Part shown: piece after piece, positions 23,554-35,963 of the stretch
How the letters are laid out: each line of letters starts with the position of its first letter
How positions within the stretch are numbered: position 1 is the first letter of the stretch
Source: Brachypterus glaber
Taxonomy: Eukaryota > Arthropoda > Insecta > Coleoptera > Kateretidae
DNA length: 64,000 nucleotides
Direction of reading: 5' to 3'
NCBI GenBank assembly: GCA_958510825.1
Contig: OY294050.1
Span: forward strand, 10,207,340-10,271,339
Position numbers and translations under genes: made by a program
Notes under the pieces: model-generated
Told to the model about the DNA's origin: nothing
The model's database searches: none
Seen by the model: only the letters and a program-made list of their open reading frames with translations

Positions 23554-23795
23554 ATATTAGTTACAATGTATAAACGGAATTTAAACTATTTATATCGGAA
23601 ATAATTATAATTATTAATATTAAAGAAAATCAGTGAAAGTTATAATAATACTGAAATTGTACGATCCTTAAAACCCAAACCACAATTAAGCGGTTTCTCA
23701 GATACTTACAGGTTAACAAACTGTCAAAATTTCTCCAAGAAATCACTTTGATTTTTCTGAACAGTAGTGTAGATTTAAGGATCTATCACAATTAT

Positions 23796-24062
23796 GGGAG
23801 GATTGGTGTAGTGGACTACCGCGTCGTACTTGACGAGTTTACTACCCAAATAGCGTGAGTTCGATTCTCACCGGCGCCGATTTGCCTTTTTCAGTTAATT
23901 AATAATTGAAATTTGGCGAAGGCGTAAGTGAAGCGGACACTCCCTATAAATTGGTTCGAAAGTCAATTAAAGCCGGTGGTTTCCTCTACTACTAGCTCAC
24001 ACAAGTCCTGGACTTAGGGGATGCTTAATTAAGTAGAATAGTACTAGGTTAAACAAAAATGT
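23796..24062 (+). mobile_element. tRNA-derived SINE, copy 1
   Basis: A tRNA-like head has a polymerase III A box (TGGTGTAGTGG at ~23803) and B box (GAGTTCGATTCTC at ~23859). A ~190-base unrelated body follows (TTTGCCTTTTTCAGTTAATT ... GGACTTAGGGGATGCTTAAT) and ends in an AAAC-type tail. The copy at 40403-40683 shares head and body. The head does not close as a functional tRNA, so it is not annotated as one. Confidence 0.8.
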
Positions 24063-24299
24063 AATGTAAAAAAATATAATCTAATAATACTAAAAAGGAC
24101 AAATAAGTTATGCAAATCGTGGCACAAATAACTATAAAAACGTCACAAGTATTATATTTTTTTGCTAAAATAGTCTCTAGAGTCTCTAGAGACTAGACTA
24201 GAGGTAAGAAAACAGTATTTTTAACAAGAATACTATTGTGAATCATTTCATATGTCTGGCATACAATGGCATTGGAAAATATTTTTATTCCGTAAAGCC

Positions 24300-25063
24300 T
24301 ATACACCGCGGTGCACCGGCTAGTTATGTACTCTAGTCAAGCAACCTGCGGATTCCACGGCGACCCAAGCGGTGGCTCAAGAACCGAACCCGACGAAGTA
24401 GCACACGATATCTTTTAGTTTCAATTTGACTGACCACATTGCGTGTCGATTCTTAATTGTCTGCGGTACGCGTACAACGTCTTTAGTTTTTTTATATACC
24501 GAGTAACATTCCGAAGAAATATTCAATAGTATTTGTTTACATGCTACAGTTTCGACGGATTTTTAATTGAACCTTTAATAAACGCGTCTTACGACACAAA
24601 AATACGTGTTTTAAATTAAAAGTAAAGGCATTTTATACAGCTTATAAACTTTTAATATCTTGGTTTATATATGACGAACTTTATTGTTAAAAATATTATA
24701 GACTAGTTGACTAGTGAATTTTTATGAAAACATTTCGTGTACTTGTGCAGTTTTTATAGTGTAGACTAAAATTTGTGACATATTATTTGGACCATAACTT
24801 TTGCTTATGTTTGTTTTGGTGTTAAAGAAAGTTGCGTACTAATTATTAGGCATTATACACCGTGAATTGTAAATTATATACCGCGCTGTACAGATGTTTT
24901 ACGAGTTATAGCGGTTTAATTTAATTTTAAAGACCAATTTACTAAATTTAAGTCTTGTTTATATGTTTATGATTATAGTTGTTGCCTAATTAGTGGTTTA
25001 GATTAACAAGGATTAAGGAAAGATTAACAACTCGGATGCATTAACAATAGGATTAGTAAATTA
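24300..25063 (+). promoter_or_regulatory. Candidate promoter/5' UTR exon (CpG-richer patch)
   Basis: 24300-24490 is clearly richer in GC and CpG (CACCGCGGTGCACCGG, GGTACGCGTACAACG) than its neighbourhood and is not a recognised repeat. A strong donor-like GTAAGTACC lies at 25064. It could be the start of the gene whose coding exons begin at 38.6 kb, but this is inference from composition and position only. Confidence 0.2.
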
Positions 25064-25323
25064 GTAAGTACCTAAACTTTTTATTATATATATAACAAAC
25101 AACTAAAAAAAACAATAAAGAAACACTGCAGCAAAGATCTTAAAATATCGAGGACAAGGCGTAAATTTTCAGTCAGCAGCCAAATGAGAGGTTTAAATGT
25201 TGCCATCGGCCTAAAAATGCCGACGATTAGGTTTGGATTCCTGTTTAAACTGTAGGTCCCGGAGAATAACCACACTAGCGAAAATGTCGGATTTTAACCA
25301 ATAAAAGACAAGGCGTAACTATA

Positions 25324-25480
25324 AGTCCAGTCAAGTAATAAATGTAAATTGCAATAAATGTACACGGGCTGATATTTTAAAGGGTAGTAGTGGATAGTAA
25401 CAGAACACTCCTATTAGTTTTTCACCGGGTTATTTGCATAAGGGGTGTCCGCTATCTTGAATTTTAGGGGTGAGTTGCTT
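25324..25480. repeat. Interspersed repeat B, copy 2
   Basis: Second copy of the 3338-3494 repeat. The bases just before it (25287-25322) also echo 6140-6180, both reading TTTTAACCAATAAAA.ACAAGGC. Confidence 0.75.
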
Positions 25481-25685
25481 AATATGCATCTTACGTTAAA
25501 AATGCATATAACCAATTTTGTTAAGGATATATTTTTTAATATTTTAATAACAATCGAGTTAATTCAAAAATAGCCATGTTGGAGGGGAACCTGTTTTATT
25601 CCATTTTTCAGCCAAATTATTAATCAGACGATGGTTTTGAGCACACTTGTAGCTCTTGAAATTGTCTAATAGTTTCATATATTAT

Positions 25686-26174
25686 AAATTAGATTTCTTT
25701 AGATATGTTCCCATATAAAACAGTAAAATTGTACTGTTTTACGATTCCATAAGAAAAAGACCGTTAATTTTGATGTTTTTTATAAAATATAAGGTTACTA
25801 AATCAAAAATTATGTAATTTTTATAAAATCTAGACATAAACATCCCAAGTTATATCTTGGTCAATCTAGTAAGGTTATAACTACAGTTTCTATTTTCGAC
25901 ATGAAAAACAGAAATATTTGGATTGAAAAACATAAAAGATATAATAAAATTCTGTGATTAAAGGTGGAAAATGGCATATAAAACGAGATGAGCTAAATTC
26001 TTAGAATCTACAACGTAAATTAAGGCATACCTACATACGTGAAATTAGGCAATCCTACATACATAAATATCCAACTAGGTTGATATAAAAATATCAAACT
26101 GGTGTGATATAAGGCGTTTTCTGAAGACCGAAAGAGTGTGATAAATGTCATTTTCATAAGGGAACGTAGGAAAA
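25686..26174. repeat. ~490 bp interspersed repeat N, copy 1
   Basis: Matches 29224-29672 in direct orientation: ACAGTAAAATTGTACTGTTT, ACATGAAAAACAGAAATATT, and the end AAATGTCATTTTCATA. Non-coding; class unknown. Confidence 0.75.
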
Positions 26175-26404
26175 TATGTTATACCGTATTTTCTTTTTAA
26201 ATATATTAAATAGGTCTACACTAATAAAAATAATAAAAAAGGTGTTCCATTGAATACTTGACCAATGAAGTGTAATTTTCAATACAGAAACTTAACAAGA
26301 TTGGAAATGAGGAAATTATGTCAATATGAAAATTTAAGCCTCGATTTTTAAATTACCATTTATGAAATTCTCATTAATGAAGCCTATACGATCAAAACAT
26401 TCAG

Positions 26405-26551
26405 TTTTCACTATTGATTACCTCGACGGGACATTACCTCGTAGGTTTTTACCTCAGATGGATATTAATTCGCACTGGCAGTACCTCAAAGGGGGAGATT
26501 TTACCTCGGCATTTGTGCCTTTTTTACATTTTGTCACATTTATTTATCTCT

Positions 26552-26591
<40 letters not shown>

Positions 26592-27035
26592 ATTCTATTT
26601 ATCTCTATCTCTCTTTCTCTCTCTTTCTCTCTTTTTCTCTCTCTAGGTTCTGGATTTTTTCTTCCGAATAACTGGTCAGGGCCTCTCTTTGTTTTTTATA
26701 TGGTTTCAAGTGCGAAATATATTTATTTTTACAATAAAATTATATAGGGGAAATTATGGGAAAACTTATTCCATCGGTGACTTTTTGGTTTGGTTTGGTT
26801 TGATTTGCGAGGCAAAATTAATTTCAAGAATTTTTTTATGCGAGGTAAAATCTTGCGAGGCAATATCCCTTTGATGTAGTTTCCGTGCAAGGTAATATCC
26901 TTTCGAGGTAAAACATTTTGAGGTAATGGTTTGCGATTTACTGGTTTTTGAGGTAAAAATTTTCGTGGTAAAAATTTTTGAGGTAATATTATGAGGCAAA
27001 AATTTTCGAGGTTAAAAATTTTGAGGTAAATATAT
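26405..27035. repeat. Opposed TTACCTC / GAGGTAA motif arrays around a (TC)n tract
   Basis: Left of the microsatellite, TTACCTC or GTACCTC occurs five times in 26415-26505. Right of it (26808-27030), GAGGTAA/GAGGCAA variants recur about twelve times at 15-25 base spacing. The two sides are thus in opposite orientation. Confidence 0.6.
26546..26645 (+). repeat. (TC)n microsatellite
   Basis: Interrupted TCTCTC tract of ~100 bases. It creates Ser/Leu-only open frames that are not genes. Confidence 0.95.
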
Positions 27036-27350
27036 TTTAGTTTAGTCTTCTACTCCACTTTGACATCCCGAAAATTGTTGCTATTTTTTGTACCTGAAAG
27101 CTTCGTTTGTAAAATTGTTGTAATTGTAAGGAAATTATATAATTTTGAACATGCTTGCATAAAATGATAATTATATCAAATATTTTAAAGTGGTTACTTA
27201 CAATACTGAAAGTTTATTAAAATTGGTTTATAGCAATAAATTATTTTTTATTTAAAATAATTACTGATTAGCCGTGAGCAAGTTTCTCGTAATATTTCTT
27301 TTTAAAATTATTCCCTCGTTGTAGAGGATTTTAAGGATTTTAGGATAACA

Positions 27351-27427
27351 CTGCCCTTGTAAGCTGAAAGGTCCTATCTGTGTATGTTAAACCTATGTAG
27401 ATAGGACCTTTCAGCTTAGCACGGCAG
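27351..27427. mobile_element. 77-bp hairpin MITE D, copy 2
   Basis: A perfect 20-base stem (TAAGCTGAAAGGTCCTATCT and its complement) closes a 19-base loop, flanked by CTGCC and GGCAG. It is precursor-microRNA sized, but two copies at unrelated sites favour a tiny MITE. Confidence 0.7.
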
Positions 27428-27863
27428 AATATTATTTATTTCCCATTTTAAAACTGTCACTTAATGTATAGACTATTTTATTTAAAACTTTCTATACTTC
27501 CCTTTTACAACAAGCTTTAATCTTCAAAAAATAAAACACAATTTTCTTTTTAAAAATCTTTTGCAGGTATTTAATCTAAGACAGTATTGTACATTAACCT
27601 TAAATGTACAGTAACAAAACTAGCATTTAATAATTACATAATTATTACTTATATTCTGAAATATGATGTGCATCATAAATGCATTAAAAAGCTGCAATTA
27701 AACTATAAATCCGGAAACGTATACATAATATGAACATATTATGTAGGCACCATACCTACTACACAAAATAAGCAACATTTTTTTTTGTATTTTCGGATTT
27801 GGAGTATCATGAAACTTCGAGAAAGTTTAAAAATTTTTTTTTTTGAATTACTATTCATAATAT

Positions 27864-27953
27864 TAAAATGATTTAACTACAACAAAACGAGCTAAGCGCC
27901 AAATATTTAGGATCTCTTAGCTCGTTTTGTTTTAGTTAAATAATTTTATTATT
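27864..27953. repeat. Hairpin with AACAAAACGAGCTAAG arms
   Basis: Arms of about 40 bases (ending ACAAAACGAGCTAAG and starting CTTAGCTCGTTTTGT) around a ~20-base centre. Probably a small MITE. Confidence 0.6.
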
Positions 27954-27959
27954 ATAAAT

Positions 27960-28350
27960 AAATATTGGAATGCATTAAATAAAAATAAATTCAGTCCGAT
28001 CTGATACATTTTTAAAATGTTTGTCTACTGCTTGACTCACATTTATGGTAGAAATTCGTAGATTTTAGTGTTAGGCGAATTTTCGGCAGAATCTACTTTT
28101 GATCATTTTGAAATTTGGCACATAGTTTTGTTTACTCAAAAACAAAAAAAGAAAATTTCAAGGCCTTTAATTTTTTGACTTGTACAAAAATTACAGACAA
28201 TTTTCAACGATTTTTAACGATTTGTGATAACTTTGCGAATTTCAGGGTCCCCATTAGCGCCCTTAGAGAGGTTTGATCACTCTCATATTTTCAGAATTTT
28301 CTAATTGAAAATTTTAAGATAATAAAAATATAAGGTCCACCCTAATATTA
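27960..28350. repeat. Interspersed repeat matching 60-420 (inverted) and 37140-37470
   Basis: TCTGATACATTTTTAAAATG, CATTTATGGTAGAAATTCGT and ATTTGGCACATAG match the start of the window in inverse orientation. AATTACAGACAATTTTCAA and ATATAAGGTCCACCCTAAT match 37190-37470. Confidence 0.65.
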
Positions 28351-29223
28351 ATAATAATGTAGTATAAAATTTTTATTTTATATACAAAAACATAATATAT
28401 AAATTTCCCGCGTTAACTGGTTGTTAACGGTAATTTTTACTGACAAAAATATACAATATAAAACAAAAAGTAAAAATTTGAATTGAAATGGTTGAGTTCA
28501 AACTTGGTCCTAATTTAAATATTTTTAATTAGGATGATTTTGGTATTTTATGCACTGAAAAACTTGTAGTTACCACTAATTATTTAATGACAACATAAAT
28601 TTTCGGTCTTAAACCCATGAATGCGAAATGTATAAGAAATTATTGTTCTAGTTTTAAGTTATACATGTATTTTCAGTATAAGGGTACGACAAATGTGATT
28701 TCTTCTCTTATTGACCTAAGATAATATGATATTATTATTATATTATATATTATTATTATTTTTTCTCTTGGGATTGAAAAATAACAATCTTTATGTACCA
28801 AGTTTTTTGCACACTCACTTATATTTCGCTACTGGCCCATTTCTAAGTTATTTTAAGATATAGAACAAAGCAATAGTATATTACATAACTGGTGTGGAAA
28901 GTGACATATTTTACGTGAGTGGGAAGGTTTACGAACGAGCCGCCAGGCGAGTGAGAAAACCCCACGAGTATATGAAATACACTTTCCAACGAGTTATGTA
29001 CACTATTTTTCCCACGATCCCGAAAAAATATGAAGTTTCTTATTTTAAAATGTTTCTAATTTTTATTAATTTTTAATAAAATCAAAGCACAAAATAATTA
29101 TAAATATCATACAAATTTATATATGTAGGTATGGCAAACAGGTTGGTTTTATATTTAATACAATACATAGCTGTTTAATGGGTTGCCTATTCCTAAATAA
29201 ATGCAAATATGAGTTTGCTTATT
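28351..29223. other. AT-rich sequence, no gene
   Basis: Includes an imperfect inverted patch at 28855-29020 (GTATATTACATAACTGG / CCAACGAGTTATGTACA) rich in ACGAG motifs. No gene supported; the 60-residue frame there is a by-product. Confidence 0.45.
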
Positions 29224-29672
29224 AAATTAGATTTCTGTGGTTATGTTAACATATAAGACAGTAAAATTGTACTGTTTTACATTTCATAAGAATAATGTAT
29301 ATTTTGATGTTTTTTATGTAATGTAAGGTAACTAAATTAAAAATTAAGTAATTTTTATAAGATCTAGACTGTCTAGACAAGACAGTAATGGTCAAAATAG
29401 TAACGTTAAAACTACAGTTTCTATTTTTGACATGAAAAACAGAAATATTTGGATTAAAACACTTAAAATATATAAAAGGCTGTAGTGAAAGGTGAAAAAT
29501 GGTTTATAAAACAAGGTAAATAAAATTCGTAGAATCTAAATAAAATTAGGCAAACCTCCATACATAAATATCACACGAGTGTGATAATAAATATCAAACT
29601 AGTGCGATATTAGGCGTTTTCTACAGAACAAAAGTGTGCTAAATGTCATTTTCATAGAGAATCGTAGGAAAA
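29224..29672. repeat. ~450 bp interspersed repeat N, copy 2
   Basis: Second copy of 25686-26174, shortened by internal deletions. Confidence 0.75.
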
Positions 29673-30532
29673 AAAACTTATTATCTATGCATGCCATGGT
29701 ATAATTAAAGCAGATATCACTTTACACATCTTACTTGACATTAAATATGTTGTGCAAAAGCTGGCCGTTTATTATTAAGACAAACATAACCCTATTGTAT
29801 TACATTTTCTACAACAGAAAAATATTACTATCTAGATGTAAGTATACAAGTTTGTTTCCTGTTAGTATTATATTATTCTTATGGTCATGTTCTCGTTCTC
29901 TATTTTTTTAACCAGGTTTGGAATAAGCCCTTAAATATGTGTCGTAGTTTTACTCAAAAATTAATATTTTTTATCCAAAGAACATGGCACTCACGCGAGA
30001 TCTCGATGGCACATAAGCAATATTAATTAAGCATACATGTACAGGGTATCTCAGCTAAGACCGATCAATCGTTTTTTGGTGTTATTATTAAAATTATCGA
30101 AATAAATAGTCAGTCAATATACACCCAAAAAGCGCTTTTGTGCCTAAACAAAAGTTTTCTAATGGCTTTTATTTCTAAGATACAATCTTTTTAACTGTTG
30201 CTTAAAATAATAATTAAAAAAAAAAACATTATAATTTTAAACTATTGTCTAATTTATTTACATTTGCTAAACAAATCGCATTATTATTAAATATTTTTTT
30301 AACTAATTTATTTAAAAAACTATGAATTTTTCGAATAAAATTATTTTATTAAGACCTCCATGAAGTTCACTTATTTTAATTCCAGTTAAGTGTTTCGCGA
30401 ATTGAGTATCAAAAGTATATATGTCTGGATAAATGTCATAAATTTCAAAATTTAATAAACTTTAACTCGGGTAAAATGATTTAGGATTTAAACATTAAAC
30501 AATTATAACGTCGGCTAACGAAAAGTACTAGA

Positions 30533-30804
30533 AGTAGTAATCAACGAACTAACAACTCTTCTATCTAGAATACTCATACCGTTAATATAAAGTATCGCCA
30601 ACATCTCGGATTGTTTGTAAACAAATAGTAGATATATTCAGGCCTGAACAATAACAGTTACCAGTAACTGTTATTGTTGTATCTGTTAGAACAAAGCTGT
30701 GTGCAAGTAAGACAGACAAATGTATATGTTGCCTACGTTTTTGTCAGTTTTTACAAATGAAATGCCTATTCTAGAGAGAAAAGCTATTAGTTCGTTGGTA
30801 GTAA
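30533..30804. mobile_element. TIR MITE with GTAGTAATCAACGAACTAA ends
   Basis: Imperfect terminal inverted repeats of ~38 bases (left GTAGTAATCAACGAACTAA, right complement GTTACTACCAACGAACTAA), and a central AACAGTTACCAGTAACTGTT palindrome. Non-coding. Confidence 0.6.
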
Positions 30805-32226
30805 CAAAAGAGGCTTAAATAAACTTTATTCAGATTAAAGTATAAAAGAATACAATAGTTCCATCTAGGAAATAGTTTGGGTACTTGAAACGCTTAATCA
30901 CAGACAAATAAATTATTGTGATTTTAACAAAATAATAAATTAGGATTATTCCAAATTAAATTGTAAAACATTATTTGATCAATGTAAAAAGAATAAAAAT
31001 AGTTTTTTAAATTATTAGTATTTAAAAGGAAAGTTGCTTTTAAACTACAATTTTACAAATATATATGTATATAAGCTACTACTAGCCAGGTATATTTTAT
31101 ATTCAACAACCATCTCACGAGGAATAACTGTAGTCCGGTTCTGGATTCAAAACCTCTTTGTCTTAATATGCACTTCCGCTCAGTCTAGTATTCTAGTCAG
31201 CTGGTAGACTATGAAGCACCTTACATTACCCTATTTTCTTGTAAAAGGGCTATTATTTTATAAGTAGGTGGGAATTATAGTTTTTGTTAAAACAGGTAAA
31301 TAAAAGAAAAAAATATCCGACAGCTGAATTTTCTACCAAATGGCAATATAATTATATGGTTAGAGGATGGTCTTCTAATTATTTTTTTTGTACATCACTG
31401 TCTGTGATTCACAGAAGTAAGCATTCCAAAAAAATCATGAATTTTAAATAGTAGTTTTAATACTAAACATAAACTGATTTTTGTATAATATGATAAATAT
31501 GGTTTTTTCATAAACTAAACTTCATAAAAAGTAATAATAACTCATATGAAAGTTGGGTGGTTCGATGCTTACATTTATCGTGATTACATTTATTTTTCTG
31601 ACTGACAAACTCATCGACAGCCCGACAGACCCTTTGTTACAAGAAATCATAGAACTTTTTAATTTAATTTTATAATAAACAAGCCACACTATGTAGCCAA
31701 ATAGAAAAAAAGCGTTTTAAAATATTTTTTTGATGAATTAAATCTTAAATGGTTTACCATACATAAGTTTTTGAAAAAAATAAAATAAACTACCGTATTA
31801 TTATTCTATCGCAGGCGCTGTGAATAATATAATAATATATTATCTGGGAAAGCTACATACTACAAAAAATATTTTTATTTATTTAAAACTAAAAATGGTT
31901 ATAATTTATTCAGAACCAGAAAAATTTAACAACTTTGGCCTTATTATTAAAAATAACCGTTTTAAAATTTAAATATAAGAATTTTTGCTAATTGGAAGAA
32001 TAAAAATATATTTTGGCCATCATAGCATTCCGTTGTTTTTGTAACAATGCGATATGGTAGTAATTAAATTAGGCAAACCTAATTTAAAGGTTAATGACTT
32101 GTTAAATAATTGAAACAAATATAACATAGTAAAGCGGGTCATAAGTCCGGAAATATTTAAAGAAGTTACAACCCTTCTATGGAAGCAGAATACAACAATC
32201 TGTGAAGATATCTAATTCTACGCATT
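30805..32226. other. AT-rich intergenic sequence, nothing recognised
   Basis: No conserved frames. An end motif of the actattct/gctgtgaat family appears at 31790-31840. Confidence 0.45.
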
Positions 32227-32350
32227 TCATTATATACTATTCACAGTGGTAAATTATATATATTTTTTTAAAGTTTAACCCCCATAACTTTTTTGTGTTT
32301 CGGGGAGTTACTTTCAGAATTGGTAGAATTGATTCTTATAATAAAAGTAA

Positions 32351-33196
32351 CACAGGCCCACAAAATAAAAAAAGTGGTCTGTGCTGGGGTTGATACCCAC
32401 ATACTCTTATGTATTTTGGGATGCTGAACACGAAACTGTCATAAAAAAAGGCACTTCATGGGCTCATTTCTTTGCTACACTGAAAAAACTGTCTAAAATG
32501 GTAAAAATCTCATATTATTTGTAACAAAAAAATGAGCCATTAAAGTGCATTTTTTATGACAGATTCTTGTTTACCATCTCAAAATACATAAGAATAGGTG
32601 GGTCTAAACCCCAGCACAGACCACTCTTTTTTTGTGGCCCCAGACAGCTTTTCCAGTGTAGAAAAAAAATGAGCCTATGAAGTGCCTTTTTTATGACAGA
32701 TTTGTGTTCAACATCCCAAAATACATAAGAATAGGTGGGTCTCAACCCCGGCACAGACGACTATTTTTTTTGTGGATCCATAATGTTTTTTCAGTGTAGA
32801 AAAAAAAATGAGCCTATGAAGTGCCTTTTTTATGACAGATTCGTGTTCAGCATCCCAAAATACATAAGAATAAGTGGATCTCAACCGCAGCACAGACCAC
32901 TTTTTTTTTGTGGGCCCAGACAGTTTTTTCAGTGTAGATACAAAATGAGCCCATGAAGTGCCTTTTTTATGGCAGATTCGTATTCAGCATCCCAAAATAC
33001 ATAAGAATCCGTGGGTCTTAACCACAGCACAGACCACTTTTTTTTGTGGGTCCAGACAGTTTTTTCAGTGTAGAAACAAAATAAGCAGACGAAGTGCCTT
33101 TTTTATGACAGATTTGTATTCAGCATCCCAAAATACATAAGAATAGTTAGGTCTCAACCCCAGCACAGCCCACTTTTTTTATTTTGTGGGCCTGTG
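32351..33196. mobile_element. Nested TIR element with CACAGGCCCAC ends
   Basis: Ends CACAGGCCCACAAAATAAAA and its complement, flanked by TAA on both sides. The interior is a 137-bp tandem array whose first unit is inverted relative to the rest. The homologous uninterrupted site is at ~9900. No transposase. Confidence 0.75.
32535..33190. repeat. 137-bp tandem repeat array
   Basis: The TCTCAACCCCAGCACAG mark recurs at 32604, 32741, 32880, 33017 and 33153, a period of 136-139 bases. Each unit has a T-run, CAGTTTTTTCAGTGTAG, ATGAGCC.ATGAAGTGCC and CATCCCAAAATACATAAGAA. Open frames in it are repeat artefacts. Confidence 0.85.
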
Positions 33197-33552
33197 TAAT
33201 TTTTACTAAAAAAGTTACGTTAATCGAAATTCCCATTCAGTTTTTTTCTATTTTTTAAAAAGTTTAAGCCCCCTTAATAATTTTGTTTTTGGGGGGATTA
33301 CTTTCAAAAACAATAGCGAATTTTCCCTCATAGAACTTGATTATGCCTAAAAATTTCAAATCGATCGGATTATTCGTTCTTGACTACAAAAAACGTGACA
33401 GACGGACGGACAAAAAAAACAAAAAATTTCTAATTTTTTCATGTAACAAGTTTGTATCCAAGAATTTTTGTCTAGAAAAATTTTTGATAATTTCGGAAAA
33501 TTTGAAACTACCCTATACTATTCTAGCGCAGGGGCTGTGAATAGTATAATAA

Positions 33553-34616
33553 GTAATTTATTTTGTACCAAAAACTTTTAAGAAAATTCTACCCTTTAAA
33601 AATATAAATTTTATAGCGCTGTTTTTCGCTGTTTTTGTTTTTCGGTTAAAATGGATTTTTTGTTAGATTTGTTTAGGTAAACTCGGCGCATTATCTATCT
33701 GAGTAACACATTTAATCAAGGAAGCTATGATTTGTGGTTTTAAAATGACTTTTAGTGATATTTTTATTACGCATTGTGCGTTTGATATTTTTTGACATTT
33801 AGATTAAAATAACTGTCAAACAAATAATTATAGAAAGTTTTTAAAAAGTGGAAATTTGTTAAAAGTTATAATAAAAGTAAGTTTTTTTTAAATATGCTAT
33901 TAAAATAAAATTTTACCCTACCTGAGCTTAAATTATGTTAACTCGCCAAAAAAATATTTCGACATCGTTTACTGTGGAACCCTTATTTAGCACTGTATTA
34001 TATTGCTTAATTTTTACAAAACAGTTGTAGATTGATACTTTAGTTTCCTTTTTAAAGATTTTTCTTGTAATTTCTTCTTGCTTTTTATTAATAATTATTT
34101 TGATTTTTTTTTAAAACATCAAAATAATGTATGTATTGACAATGAATTTAAAACTTGATAGCAACCGTACATAGGGAATTAATTTTATTCTACCAACCAT
34201 ACAACAAAAAACAAATAAACATCAACTCAGATAGATTCTGCGCGGAGTTAACTGAAATAACAGCAAAAATTTAGTGTAAAGTAAAAACTATAGTTTGCAT
34301 GTAATTTAATATAAACCAACAAATAAATGTTTTATTTATTCCATGCTTCACTTTCTAGCTTACTGAATATTTTAGAATGTATAAATAATTTTTACTTTGC
34401 AATTTAACTATTAATTATGTTTAAATAATCAGATACTACTTACCATTATTTTGCTGTATTGCTACTTAAAACAAAAAAAAATAAGGAAAATAGTATTACC
34501 AACCTGAATTCCTATAACGCCGGAAAAAGAAATTGGCGAGGGTTCAATTTTAGTTTACTTGGTTATATTGTATATTATAATATTTAACTATTATTATAAA
34601 ATAATTATTTTTAATT
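33553..34616. other. AT-rich intergenic sequence, nothing recognised
   Basis: No repeat partner or gene identified. Confidence 0.4.
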
Positions 34617-35304
34617 AGGGCGAAAAGTTAAATTTTTCGCCCTCCGGCCCAAGGTTAATAAACCTACGAAATTAAAATTTATGTTTTCGCCCGTGTTTTA
34701 TACAATATTTTTTATTCGATTGTTACTAATTATAATAAATTATTAAAATACATTTAATTCTAAATTGCAAAATATATTTCTTTTCACTGTCTTACTATCT
34801 ATCTAGTTATCCATGACAAATTGCTATCCAATCAAATCGCTAAAAAAACAATTTAATCGTTTCTTTTGCGTGAGGTTTCATTTTAAAACTAGCTTAATGT
34901 TTTGATTAACTTGTGTAAAAATGTGTTTGTTACGAAAATATTTATACTTCTGAAACCGTTCTACAAATATTATAAATACCTATTGAATTTGATTTTACAA
35001 TCAATAATTGATTGTAAATCACAATTATTGTGATTTATTTTCGTGGATGAATCCAGATTAACCGGTTAACCATATGTTTTGAAGTTATAATGTTATAAAT
35101 TAAATTTTTATTTATATGAAATGATTATAAAACTTGTGTCTGGTCAAAAAGAATATATAGTTTAAGCCCAAAAATTACCAAAAGGTCATATTTCTTTATA
35201 AATATAAGAATAAATATTTTAAAATAGCTTAAAAATAACATGTTTTAATTAGAGGGCCAAAAAACTTTTTGGCCCAAGGTTAACAAAGTCTAACTTTTTT
35301 CCCT
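34617..35304. mobile_element. Element Q with AGGGCGAAAAGTTAAATTT end, copy 1
   Basis: Matches 42724-43195 at both ends and in the middle (TTATCCATGACAAATTGC, ATCCAATCAAATCGCTAAAA). The ends are imperfect inverted repeats: GGGCGAAAAGTTAAA against TCTAACTTTTTTCCC. Copy 1 has ~200 bases more interior. Confidence 0.65.
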
Positions 35305-35963
35305 GACTATAAAGAAGAAGTGTCTTTTTTATGGTTAGTGAACTTTTGTATAGTTTGGAGAGGCAGACATTTGTTGGTTGTTGGGAGTGTGCTAATTCCA
35401 CGTAAGGTTTTTAGCAAGAGTAATGCCCAGATATTTAACATGTTTGTCTTAGTTAATGTCTTGGTCGTTTATCTGAATAGGTTGGCGATATCGAATAAAT
35501 TAGTGCTGTAAAATGTAACATGATTAAAACTATTTAGTTTAGCTTAAACTTATCTTTTAATTAAACTACATAGAAATATACTTATGTATATGATAAAATG
35601 CTTACCTACAGGTAGGGTTTTTTATTTAAATATTGATATTCAATTAAGGTTAACAGTAACATGTTTCCCAAGTTTGAGAAAAGGAATGTATAAATGTAAA
35701 GTATGAGAAGAAAACATTCAAATTAAATTTGGCTGTATTACACATGTGAAGGTTATGACGAATAAAAGTGGCATTCTAATCTTTCATATCATACTCCATT
35801 TATTAAATTCAAGGCGAAATATAGAAACAAACATTTTATGTTTTTTTTTGTCACTTTCATACCGGAATAAAATTACAAAAATATGTCAGTTTCAAAATAA
35901 TTTCAATGTTTTTTTTTTGTAAATATTGGGTACGGCAAGAATATAAAAAAAAGAACAGTTCAT

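Larger units (their letters stand above)
32227..33552. mobile_element. Element with palindromic actattc...gaatagt ends, interrupted
   Basis: The outer parts match 9823-10075. Left end ACTATTCACAG (32229), right end CTATTCTAGCGCAGGGGCTG with TGAATAGT (33511-33546). It is interrupted at 32351-33196 by a second element. A GACAGACGGACGGAC motif lies at 33400. Confidence 0.6.

Noticed and set aside
23796..23880. A tRNA gene from the A/B-box-bearing head
   Set aside because: The acceptor and anticodon arms do not pair properly and the same head plus a long body recurs at 40403, so it is a SINE.
26362..26671. Ser/Leu-rich frames of 85-94 codons
   Set aside because: Produced by the (TC)n microsatellite.
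32554..33140. Several 60-73 codon frames with similar text on both strands
   Set aside because: They repeat with the 137-bp satellite period and are artefacts of the array.
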